The notes under the pieces: model-generated
The model's database searches: none
Seen by the model: only the letters and a program-made list of their open reading frames with translations
What the model was told of the DNA's origin: nothing
Assembly: GCA_045104975.1 (NCBI GenBank)
Contig: JBGCCY010000129.1
Location: 27,640-91,639, forward strand
From: CAJQQY01 sp045104975
GTDB lineage: Bacteria > Bacteroidota > Bacteroidia > Chitinophagales > Saprospiraceae
DNA length: 64,000 nt
Direction of reading: 5' to 3'
Position numbers and translations under genes: made by a program
Shown: positions 24,682 through 32,480 of the stretch, in pieces
How positions within the stretch are numbered: position 1 is the first letter of the stretch
Layout: every line of letters starts with the position of its first letter

Positions 24682-25239
24682 GTGCAGACTTTGAACAATC
24701 CATATACATTAGAAGAACAAGAATTGGTTCGACGATGCCTTCGTCGGGATGATCGTGCACAAATGCGTTTGTACAGAAAGTATGTGCAGGCTATGTATAA
24801 TACGGTAGTTAGAATGGTGCCGAACAAAATGGATGCTGAAGATATTATTCAAGAAGTATTTGTGAAGGTTTTTCAAAAATTGAATAAGTTCAGAGGAGAG
24901 TCAACTTTAGGAGCTTGGATAAAAAGGATTACAGTCAACACTACCTTGAATTTTATTAGACAGCGGAAGGAGATCAAATTTATGGAAAATGAAGAATGGG
25001 ATCGCTCTAATTTATTGCAAGAAGAAAAAACTATAGATCCTGAGTTTTCAATGAAACAGGTACATCATGCCATCAAAAAATTACCAGATGGTTGCCGAGT
25101 AGTATTGAATTTATATTTGCTAGAAGGGTATCAACATCAAGAAATTGCTTCGATTTTGAAAATTACAGAATCAACATCCAAGACTCAATATCGAAGAGGA
25201 AAACAACTTTTAGCTAACGAATTAAGAACATTAAGATAG
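24682..25239 (+). CDS. ECF RNA polymerase sigma factor
   Basis: A 185-residue sigma factor starting with GTG at 24682. Region 2 (about 14-85) contains YRKYVQAMYNTVVRMV, NKMDAEDIIQEVFVKVF, and GAWIKRITVNTTLNFIR; region 4 (about 125-180) contains LPDGCRVVLNLYLLEGYQHQEIASIL and an HTH ending QYRRGKQLL. This is a canonical extracytoplasmic-function sigma factor. It is followed after 20 bp by a membrane protein gene that could encode its regulator, and then by a surface protein gene. A possible self-regulated operon is inferred from gene order only. Confidence 0.92.
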   Translation: MQTLNNPYTLEEQELVRRCLRRDDRAQMRLYRKYVQAMYNTVVRMVPNKMDAEDIIQEVFVKVFQKLNKFRGESTLGAWIKRITVNTTLNFIRQRKEIKFMENEEWDRSNLLQEEKTIDPEFSMKQVHHAIKKLPDGCRVVLNLYLLEGYQHQEIASILKITESTSKTQYRRGKQLLANELRTLR

Positions 25240-25259
25240 TCCAAACTAAATCAAAAGAA

Positions 25260-25823
25260 ATGGATTTTTTAGAAAAAAGAATTAATGAACATAGAGACGA
25301 ATTCGACGAAATCGAGCGAGTGGATGAAGGCCTCCTTTGGCAAAATATCCAAGCAGATTTGGGCGATAAGACTCCAGTAAAAAAACTTCACTCCAGTCGA
25401 TTTTTACAAATATATGCAGTTGCAGCTACGGTAGCTTTGCTGGTAATGGCAAGTTGGTTTTTTTATAATAATCAAAATGCAGCGCCTGCTGTAGCCATCA
25501 TTGATGAAGATAATACTCCACAGAAGTTTTTAGACTTTCCAGAAGAAGAAAATTATCAGCAATTGGTGGCGGAGAAAAAAGAAGAGATTGATTTTGATGA
25601 AATCAATAAATCAAAATATAAAGATATTTTTCATGAATTAGAATTATTAGAAGATGTTCATGATGAATTCAAAGAGGACTTGCCGGTTATCTCAGATGAG
25701 GAAAAAGCCATTCAAGTTTTACAAAAATACTACGAACGAAAAATTCGAATATTAGAACGATTATCTAAAGAAATAGAAAAAAAATCTCGTGATGAAAAAA
25801 GAGTTAATGAAAAACTTATGTAG
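25260..25823 (+). CDS. Single-pass membrane protein, possible anti-sigma factor
   Basis: A 187-residue protein with an acidic cytoplasmic N-terminal part (about 1-48), one transmembrane helix (about 50-69, IYAVAATVALLVMASWFF), and an external acidic, coiled-coil tail (about 85-185). It follows the ECF sigma gene by 20 bp and its end overlaps the next gene by 17 bp, so the three are probably one transcript. This arrangement is typical for anti-sigma factors, but the N-terminal part has no recognised zinc motif, so the role is inferred from position and topology. Confidence 0.75.
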   Translation: MDFLEKRINEHRDEFDEIERVDEGLLWQNIQADLGDKTPVKKLHSSRFLQIYAVAATVALLVMASWFFYNNQNAAPAVAIIDEDNTPQKFLDFPEEENYQQLVAEKKEEIDFDEINKSKYKDIFHELELLEDVHDEFKEDLPVISDEEKAIQVLQKYYERKIRILERLSKEIEKKSRDEKRVNEKLM

Positions 25824-27114
25824 AATTATTTGCATGGTTGGATTGATCTTAGTTCATTTTAATTTGTCAGCCCAAATTGAAAAAACAAAAACTATTGATG
25901 AATCATTTGCTGTGCAAAAAGGAGCATTTGTTCAAATCTCCCACCAAAAAGGTGCGATGTATGTAAAAAAATCAATGACCAATAAAGTGGAAGTTCGATT
26001 GTATGTTTTGGTGGAAGGGAACAAAGAGAAAGATGTCGAAAGAATGTTGAATACCATTAATATTGAACATAATGGGAATGATAAATCTCAGTTGGAAATT
26101 ACTACTAAAACTAACACAACTAACTGGTCCAAAATAAATGGAGTCAGTACAGTAAAATTAAATACAGGAGTTCAACTAAAAGGTATTCAAGAGATGCAAG
26201 TTGATATGGAAGTGTCTGTTCCTGAAGGAGTGAATCTTAAATTGATGAATAAGTATGATAATATCACTTTGGAAGAAATAGAAGCGAATGTTGAGATTAG
26301 TAATTATAATGGAAATATCGAAACACAAAATATTGATGGTGATTTGAAGGTCGATTTGAAATATGGAAATGCAACCATTGGAAGTGTAAAAAATGCTGAT
26401 TTAGAAATCTATGAATCTAAGTTGGTGATGGGAAATTGTAATTCATTGAAATTGAATTCTAAATATTCAAAACATACTTTTTCTAAAATTCAAGAAGCTG
26501 ATATTGAATCGTACGAAGGTAATTTTGAAATTTCAAAAATCGAAAGAAAGCTAAACATTAATGATAAATATTCTGTGTGGACTATCGGATCTATAAAGTT
26601 AGCTAAAATTAAATCTTATGATGGTGAATGGACAGTTGGCTCAATTGAAGATTTATTTGTAAGAGGTAAAGAAAGTGAATATACTATTGGTTCAGCAGAA
26701 AATGTTGATTGTGAAAAATCCTATCAAGATGAATTTAAAATAGGAACACTCGGTATTTTCAAATGCGGCGACAGCAAATATATCGAAGTGGAAGTTGGAA
26801 CATTAAAAAAAGGAATTTACGCCACGCAAACTTATAATGGTGAAATTGAAGTGACTAAAGTACTTTCTTCATTTGAAGGTGCTGAATTTTCAGGAAAAAA
26901 ATCTGACCTGGAATTGCCTTTGGATAATATGAGATATCAATTGGAACTCGATGTGAAAAATGCAGATATTTCATTGGAAGAAGATAATCTAGACGCTGGG
27001 TTTGTTTCGGAAAAAAATAACCATCTTCAAATCAAAGGAAAGATGAATAAGGCAAATGATCGAAGTCCAAAAGTGATCATTAAAGGAATTAATCTTGATA
27101 TTGAATTCGATTAA
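25807..27114 (+). CDS. Secreted beta-repeat surface protein (DUF4097-like)
   Basis: The best start (25807) gives a 435-residue protein with a signal peptide (MKNLCRIICMVGLILVHFNLSAQ); in-frame GTG (25789) and ATG (25792) codons exist upstream. The mature part begins DESFAVQKGAFVQISHQKGAMYVKKS, then runs of short strands with alternating Gly-Asn-Ile/Leu pattern (for example VEISNYNGNIETQNIDGDLKVDLKYGNATIGSV), as in DUF4097/adhesin-like beta-helical proteins. It may be anchored to or secreted across the outer membrane. It is the last gene of the sigma factor operon and so a plausible target or sensor of that sigma. Confidence 0.75.
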   Translation: MKNLCRIICMVGLILVHFNLSAQIEKTKTIDESFAVQKGAFVQISHQKGAMYVKKSMTNKVEVRLYVLVEGNKEKDVERMLNTINIEHNGNDKSQLEITTKTNTTNWSKINGVSTVKLNTGVQLKGIQEMQVDMEVSVPEGVNLKLMNKYDNITLEEIEANVEISNYNGNIETQNIDGDLKVDLKYGNATIGSVKNADLEIYESKLVMGNCNSLKLNSKYSKHTFSKIQEADIESYEGNFEISKIERKLNINDKYSVWTIGSIKLAKIKSYDGEWTVGSIEDLFVRGKESEYTIGSAENVDCEKSYQDEFKIGTLGIFKCGDSKYIEVEVGTLKKGIYATQTYNGEIEVTKVLSSFEGAEFSGKKSDLELPLDNMRYQLELDVKNADISLEEDNLDAGFVSEKNNHLQIKGKMNKANDRSPKVIIKGINLDIEFD

Positions 27115-27136
27115 GTCTCAACCTTCTTTTGATTTT

Positions 27137-27183
27137 AAAAAATAGACCTTCTAAAATTTTAACTTTAGGAGGTCTATTTTTTT
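27137..27183 (+). terminator. Terminator of the sigma-factor operon
   Basis: Arms beginning aaaaaatagacct (27137) and ending aggtctatttttt (to about 27182) enclose a further ctaaaa/ttttag region and end in a long T-run. It lies 22 bp after the surface protein stop. Confidence 0.8.
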
Positions 27184-27243
27184 AGAATCTTTTTTGGAAA
27201 ATTGTGGTTGTAAGTATATTATAAATCAAAACAACCATTCCTA

Positions 27244-28032
27244 ATGAATCCGATTTTCACCAAAAGATTAAAAATAATAATTGAGCACTTCCCAACTGGA
27301 ATTTTAAAAATAGAAGAAGAAGATTTAAGACTTCCAATTGCTCTAGACAAATGGTCAAAAAAAGAGATTCTAGGACACCTCATCGACTCTGCTAGAGTCA
27401 ATCTTCAACGATTTTTAGAAGTACAACATTCTCCTGCACCTTACATCGTACAGCGATATATGCAAGATGAATTAGTGAAATTAAATGATTATCAAAATGT
27501 TCCCACACTTGAAATTATCCAACTTTGGAAAAGTTTGAATCAACAAATTGTGAACGTATTTGATCGAGTGTCTGAATCTGATTTATCCAAACGAGTGGAA
27601 ATTCCTCACGAAGATAGAATCAAAGATTTGAGATTTATCATGGAAGATTATGTGGCTCACTTGGAACATCATGTCAAACAAATTTTAGGCAGTTTAGATT
27701 TTGAAATAAAAAACGAAAATAGACAAGTAAGCGTAGAAGAAGCAATGCACCTTTTGGGAGATGATACTCGATTTGCAACTGTTTTGGAAAATGGATCAAT
27801 GATTGTTGAAATCTATCAGCCTATCAAAAAAGACTTACAAAATCCTCATGCACAAGATGAATTATATGTTATCATCAGCGGCAGCGGTGAGTTTTTAAAT
27901 GATGGAAAAATTACTGAATTTAAAACTGGAGATGTACTTTTTGTTCCTGCTGGTGTGGAACATCGTTTTGAAAAATTCACCGAAGATTTTAAAACATGGG
28001 TGATTTTTTATGGAGCAATAGGAGGAGAGTAG
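27244..28032 (+). CDS. DinB-domain and cupin fusion protein
   Basis: A 262-residue fusion. Residues 1-150 are a DinB-like four-helix bundle (WSKKEILGHLIDSARVNLQRF and a closing DYVAHLEHHVKQIL), whose histidines are candidates for a metal site. Residues about 185-258 are a cupin (QDELYVIISGSGEFLNDG and TGDVLFVPAGVEHRFEKF). Its metal-ligand set is incomplete in the first motif, where His is replaced by Gln (AQDELY); His239 in VEHRF remains. DinB proteins act as thiol-dependent transferases in some species; cupins are versatile. The pairing suggests a small-molecule enzyme, but no reaction can be assigned. It is flanked by terminators. Confidence 0.82.
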   Translation: MNPIFTKRLKIIIEHFPTGILKIEEEDLRLPIALDKWSKKEILGHLIDSARVNLQRFLEVQHSPAPYIVQRYMQDELVKLNDYQNVPTLEIIQLWKSLNQQIVNVFDRVSESDLSKRVEIPHEDRIKDLRFIMEDYVAHLEHHVKQILGSLDFEIKNENRQVSVEEAMHLLGDDTRFATVLENGSMIVEIYQPIKKDLQNPHAQDELYVIISGSGEFLNDGKITEFKTGDVLFVPAGVEHRFEKFTEDFKTWVIFYGAIGGE

Positions 28033-28156
28033 AATGGGAATGTCGAATAATGAACAAGGATTTGAGATTTTAGAAGTTTTCCAGAATATGATAAAAAACA
28101 TATTGTTATCATCAAACTTCTCAAGTCATAAATCCTTGTTCGATATTCGTTATTCT
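28031..28156. repeat. Long imperfect inverted repeat between convergent genes
   Basis: The left part (28031-28079) and right part (28115-28156) share gaacaaggattt and agaagttt in inverted order, with further matches at the ends (agaat, cgaat). An inner stem uses gataa and ttatc. It separates the DinB-cupin (+) and DUF937 (-) genes. Confidence 0.6.
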
Positions 28157-28159
28157 AGA

Positions 28160-28783
28160 TTATTTCTTCAAGAAATTACCAAACATTTTCATACCCATGT
28201 TTGCTAAATCATCCATCACACTTCCGTCTCCATCTTGATCTAAGAATTTACCAATAAATCCAAGTTCTTTTCGCTTAGAAGATTCAGACTGGATTGTTTG
28301 ATTTAGGATTTCAGATAAACCACCTTGGTCAAGATTATTTGTACGTTTTTGTTTTCCTAACATACCCAAAACGATAGGAGCTAACATACTCATCAAGTTT
28401 CCAGTTTTGTCAGATTGCAAACCACTCATTTTACTGATTACGTCAATTGCATTTGATTGCTTTCCGCCAAGAATGTGTTTTAAAATACCAGCACCATTTA
28501 ATGCACTTGAATTTACTTCAGGTTTTTTCTGCATGCTTCCAGTAGCATATCCCATCAAGTCATCAAGGATACTTCCATCGTGATCTCTATCCAAAGCAGA
28601 AGCCAAAGCTCCAGCACCTTCAGGAGTTGCTGCATTTTTTGCCAAAGCCGAAGTAATCATAGAAATAATACCAGAAGTGGCATCAGCAGTTTGTTGTTTG
28701 TCCGCACCACCAAGTTGGTTTGCGAATTGCTCCACGAGTCCTTCAGAGAGTTGTCCTTGAAGTAGGTCAATTAAGTTTGCCAT
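28160..28783 (-). CDS. DUF937 (YidB-like) protein
   Basis: The start at 28783 gives a 207-residue protein opening MANLIDLLQGQLSEGLVEQFANQLGG; nine residues could be added upstream but do not fit the family. It is a DUF937/YidB-like protein, helical and Gln/Ser-rich, with two acidic loops, DRDHDGSILDDL and DQDGDGSVMDDL, that look like calcium-binding loops (Asp-x-Asp-x-Asp-Gly). There is no signal peptide. The role of the family is unknown. It is convergent with the DinB-cupin gene. Confidence 0.85.
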   Translation of the reverse strand: MANLIDLLQGQLSEGLVEQFANQLGGADKQQTADATSGIISMITSALAKNAATPEGAGALASALDRDHDGSILDDLMGYATGSMQKKPEVNSSALNGAGILKHILGGKQSNAIDVISKMSGLQSDKTGNLMSMLAPIVLGMLGKQKRTNNLDQGGLSEILNQTIQSESSKRKELGFIGKFLDQDGDGSVMDDLANMGMKMFGNFLKK

Positions 28784-28993
28784 ATAAAATTTAAAATTAT
28801 AAATCCCCAAAATTGAGGATGGGTGAAAAAATTAGAGTCTCAAAAAATATGATTGTCTCTTTTTAAAATAATATTTTGCTCATTTCATCGTCGTATTTAT
28901 AATATAGCATAATTTATGCATTAGTAATTATTGACATGTGTTTTGGGTTTTAAAACACAAAAAAACTATACATTTTCCAATAGTTTATACTCT

Positions 28994-30028
28994 ATGAATA
29001 TTTCAAAGTCACTTTTAACGATACATTTTTGCATTATTTCTTTTGGAATAAATGCGCAACACTTGCATACGCCTCAAGAGGTAGAACAATATATGAAAAA
29101 ATCTACTATTCAATATCAAATGGATTCGTTATCTGTGGAATTGGAAGCGGTTTTTTTCCCATTAATCGAGAAAGGAAGCTTTTTGGAAAAAACTAAGAAT
29201 GGGGTTCAAATTAGAAAAAAGGAATTTTTACTCCATAAAAAGTCAAAACGTTTTTATAAAAAAGCCGAAAAAGCAATTTCAAAAAATAAGTTGGAGAAAG
29301 CAATTAAATATTATACCAAAGCCATTGAAGCGCAACCCGACCAACTCCAATTGATTAATGAATTTGCTAATTTTTATTGGGAAAATGGAGATATGGAAAA
29401 TGTCGTTTTTTGGGCGAGAAAAGGAATTGAATTAAATCCAGTTGATTTTGAAGCGCATGCTCGCTTGGCATTGGCGTTGCAAAATTTAGGAAAAAAAACG
29501 GAAGCATTGGAGCATATTATTTTGGCTCATTTGTACAATCGAAATCATCCAAAAATTATCGAAATCATGCCATCTATTTTTAAAGAAAATGGACTGAATT
29601 ACCAAGACTATATTTTTCAACCTGAGTATAAAATTGAAAAACTAGCCTCGAATCAAGTTTCTATTCAAGCTAATTTGGAACCTTGGAAATCTTACGCTGC
29701 TTGCAAAGCACTTTGGCAAAACGAAGAAAATTATAGAACCGAAATGAGTTACTTGTCAAAAAAAGATATTACTTCTATCGAGCAAAAAGAATGTTTACTC
29801 AATGCATTAATTGGTTATGGAAAAATGGGAAAAGGAAAAGAGAAATTTTCTATTTTTGATATTTTGGAAAAATCGTTGCAGTATCGAATGATTGATGATT
29901 TTATTTTTTATGAAATTAAATTGAGACAAGACCCGACATTAATTTATTTTTTACCAAAAGAAAAAAAAGATAGAATCGTTCGATATTTGAAAACGATTCG
30001 AGTAGGAAAGGAGGTGACCCCAGAATAA
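28994..30028 (+). CDS. Secreted TPR-containing protein
   Basis: The start at 28994 gives a 344-residue protein with a signal peptide (MNISKSLLTIHFCIISFGINAQ). The next in-frame ATG upstream (28931) would place 21 non-signal residues before it. The middle part holds TPR repeats (about 75-180, KLEKAIKYYTKAIEAQPDQL, FEAHARLALALQNLGKKTEALEHI), and the C-terminal half is a helical region without recognised domain. It precedes ddl by 91 bp on the same strand. Its function is unknown. Confidence 0.78.
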   Translation: MNISKSLLTIHFCIISFGINAQHLHTPQEVEQYMKKSTIQYQMDSLSVELEAVFFPLIEKGSFLEKTKNGVQIRKKEFLLHKKSKRFYKKAEKAISKNKLEKAIKYYTKAIEAQPDQLQLINEFANFYWENGDMENVVFWARKGIELNPVDFEAHARLALALQNLGKKTEALEHIILAHLYNRNHPKIIEIMPSIFKENGLNYQDYIFQPEYKIEKLASNQVSIQANLEPWKSYAACKALWQNEENYRTEMSYLSKKDITSIEQKECLLNALIGYGKMGKGKEKFSIFDILEKSLQYRMIDDFIFYEIKLRQDPTLIYFLPKEKKDRIVRYLKTIRVGKEVTPE

Positions 30029-30119
30029 AGTCTGTATTCCTCCGTGACCTAAAAAAAATATCAAAATTTTCTCAACTATTTTACATTTTTCCTACCTTCA
30101 TTTTTTCAAAATAAGCAGA

Positions 30120-31094
30120 ATGAAAAAATTAAATATAGCTATTATTACTGGCGGAATTGTCGCAGAACGAGGAATCTCACTCAAGAGTGCTAAAGTAATT
30201 CACAAACATCTCAATCGAGGAAAATACACACCATATTTAATTGATTTTGATGGGGAAAAATTCATTGAAATTTCCTCAAAAAAGAAATTGAGTAAAGTCG
30301 ATTTTTCCTTTTCCAAAGATGGAAAAAAAGCAAAAATTGATCTTGCATTTTTGATGCTTCACGGTAGTCCTGCTGAAGATGGGAAGCTTCAAGGATATTT
30401 GGAAATTATGGGAATTCCATACACAGGTTGTGATGTCTTTGTGAGTAGTTTGACTTTTGACAAACAATCGTGCAAGACCTTTTTGAAAAGTTATAATATT
30501 CCGATGGCAGATTCTCAACTCATTCGGAAAGGGGAAAAAGTGAATGTGAAACGAATTGAAAAAATGGGATTCCCGCAATTTGTCAAACCCAATAAAAATG
30601 GAAGTAGCTATGGAATAACCAAAGTAAATGAGAAATCTGAAATCAAACCAGCTGTCGAAAAAGCGATGCAATTTGATGATGAGGTAATCATCGAAGGGTT
30701 TTTGAAAGGGCGAGAATTTTCCAATGGCGTTTTCCGAAGAGGGGATGAAATTATTGTTTTGCCAATCACAGAAATTATTTCCAAAAATGATTTTTTTGAT
30801 TTTAAAGCAAAGTATGAAAATGAAAGTCAAGAAGTGACCCCAGCAGATTTGTCAAAAAAAGATACCACAACTTGTCAAGCACTTTCCAAAAAAATATACC
30901 TCGCGCTCGGCGGCAAAGGAATGGTACGGATGGATTATATTAAAAAGGGAAAAACGTTTTACTTTTTGGAAGCGAATACGATTCCTGGATTTTCGGAACA
31001 GAGTCTTTTTCCTCAACAAATTGTAGGTGCAGGAATGACAATTAAAGAAGTACTTGATGCTGTGGTGGACGAAAGGATGAATTTGGTTGAATGA
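30120..31094 (+). CDS. ddl: D-alanine--D-alanine ligase
   Basis: A 324-residue ATP-grasp ligase of the Ddl family. The N-terminal domain includes NIAIITGGIVAERGISLKSA and FLMLHGSPAEDGKLQGYLEIMGIPYTG; the ATP-grasp core follows with QFVKPNKNGSSYGITKV, EFSNGVFRRG and the metal-site region RMDYIKKGKTFYFLEANTIPGFSEQSLFPQQ. The enzyme joins two D-alanines for peptidoglycan precursor synthesis in the cytoplasm. All catalytic landmarks are present. No other mur gene is adjacent. Confidence 0.96.
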   Translation: MKKLNIAIITGGIVAERGISLKSAKVIHKHLNRGKYTPYLIDFDGEKFIEISSKKKLSKVDFSFSKDGKKAKIDLAFLMLHGSPAEDGKLQGYLEIMGIPYTGCDVFVSSLTFDKQSCKTFLKSYNIPMADSQLIRKGEKVNVKRIEKMGFPQFVKPNKNGSSYGITKVNEKSEIKPAVEKAMQFDDEVIIEGFLKGREFSNGVFRRGDEIIVLPITEIISKNDFFDFKAKYENESQEVTPADLSKKDTTTCQALSKKIYLALGGKGMVRMDYIKKGKTFYFLEANTIPGFSEQSLFPQQIVGAGMTIKEVLDAVVDERMNLVE

Positions 31095-31169
31095 CTATCA
31101 CCTCTACAGTAAAAATAAACCCCAAGATCAATTCTAAATTGGTTACTTTTGAGAAAAAATAAATAAATT

Positions 31170-32405
31170 TTGACCGATATTACAAAAAGAATAGATTCCA
31201 ATATTTCAAACCCAAGGGACATTGTGCAAGCTGCGCAGGAATATGTCCTTCAAGCTTTTAATGAAAAAAATGGAACTCAATTGCTTTATCACAACTATCA
31301 ACGAACTGCCCAAATTGTTGAGACGGTAGAAATGATTGGAACAAATGCGACAACTGAAAATTTGGAAATTGCTAAAATTGCAGCTTGGTTTCAAGGGATT
31401 GGATATTTAGAAGATTTCCGAAATTATGAAATTAAAAGTACGCATCGAGTAAGTAATTTTTTGAAAAATAAAAATTATCCGGATACAAAAATTGATCGAG
31501 TTGCCAATGCCATTTTAAATGCTCGAAGAGGTGGGAGACCGATGGGAATTGCAGACGAAATGGTTGCCGATGCGATTACAGCTTTTGATTTTGCTAATGA
31601 TTTTTTTGAGAAAAATCCATTGAATAGATTAGAACAAGAACTACTCTCTGGTGAAAAAATAGTATCAACAGAATGGGAGCAGGTACAAATGAATCAGTTG
31701 CTCGAAGCAAAATTTTATACTGCTAATGCAAAGATTAAATTTGAACCAATCGTAGCGCAAAATATTTTGACGCAACAACAAGTTGCTGAAAAAGGAAGAG
31801 CCAAGGCGTTCCAAAATATTGATGACGATGAAGAGAATAAATTGCGCAAATATCAAAATCTCGAAAAGAAAGTTCCTCGTAGCGGCATCCAAACTTTTTT
31901 CCGTTCAAGTTATCGAAGTCATATTCATTTGAGTATGATTGCTGACAACAAAGCGAACATTATGATTAGCGTCAATGCAATTGTAATTTCATTGTTAATT
32001 TCGGTTTTGACTTACCAAGATATTACGACGACTGCTCCACAAATATTACTTCCAGTAGTGACATTTTTGATTACGGGAATGACTAGTTTAGTTTTTGCGG
32101 TACTCGCTGTTCGACCAAAAGTAACACAATTGAATACGAGTGAGACGGCTAAAAAAGATCATAAAAAAAATATTGTCTTCTTTGGGAATTTCGTGAATTT
32201 GGAATTGGAAGAATATGAAGAAGCGATGGATGCAATGTTTCGAGAAGGTGAATTGATGTATGGAAATATGACTCGTGATTTATATTTTTTAGGAAAAGTA
32301 TTGGATAAGAAATATCGTTACTTGACGCATTCATATAATATTTTCATGGTTGGGTTTGTGGCGACGGTTTTGATTTTTTTGGTTTCGATATTTCTAAATG
32401 CTTAA
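31170..32405 (+). CDS. Degenerate HD domain fused to Pycsar-effector-like membrane domain
   Basis: A 411-residue protein, start TTG at 31170 (no closer ATG fits). The N-terminal part (about 1-220) has the HD-superfamily layout: His41, the helix IAAWFQGIGYLED, His92, Asp139-140 region. The catalytic HD pair is replaced by Gln75-Gly76, so hydrolase activity is doubtful. The C-terminal part (about 245-411) is the DUF5706/PycTM domain, with HLSMIADNKANIMISVNAIVISLLIS, a second hydrophobic helix, and a last transmembrane helix (FMVGFVATVLIFLVSIFL). In Pycsar antiphage systems this domain is an effector activated by cyclic pyrimidine nucleotides. No cyclase gene is nearby. Its stop is followed at once by a dispersed repeat. 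Confidence 0.8.
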   Translation: MTDITKRIDSNISNPRDIVQAAQEYVLQAFNEKNGTQLLYHNYQRTAQIVETVEMIGTNATTENLEIAKIAAWFQGIGYLEDFRNYEIKSTHRVSNFLKNKNYPDTKIDRVANAILNARRGGRPMGIADEMVADAITAFDFANDFFEKNPLNRLEQELLSGEKIVSTEWEQVQMNQLLEAKFYTANAKIKFEPIVAQNILTQQQVAEKGRAKAFQNIDDDEENKLRKYQNLEKKVPRSGIQTFFRSSYRSHIHLSMIADNKANIMISVNAIVISLLISVLTYQDITTTAPQILLPVVTFLITGMTSLVFAVLAVRPKVTQLNTSETAKKDHKKNIVFFGNFVNLELEEYEEAMDAMFREGELMYGNMTRDLYFLGKVLDKKYRYLTHSYNIFMVGFVATVLIFLVSIFLNA

Positions 32406-32432
32406 AACCCCTTGGCCCCTAAAGGGGAGATA
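32404..32432. repeat. CCCCTAAAGGGG-type repeat, copy D
   Basis: aaccccttggcccctaaagg with a following ggagatagg begins at the stop codon (TAA, 32403-32405) of the preceding gene. It belongs to the same family as the copies near 4.7 and 8.1 kb. Confidence 0.7.
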
Positions 32433-32480
32433 GGAAATGCTATTTCTTAGTATTTTCTTTCATGGATAATTTGGTTTTTG

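Noticed and set aside
31170..32405. Complete Pycsar antiphage operon
   Set aside because: Only the effector-like membrane domain is present. The neighbours are ddl and a GT87-like gene and no cyclase-like protein is encoded in the window.
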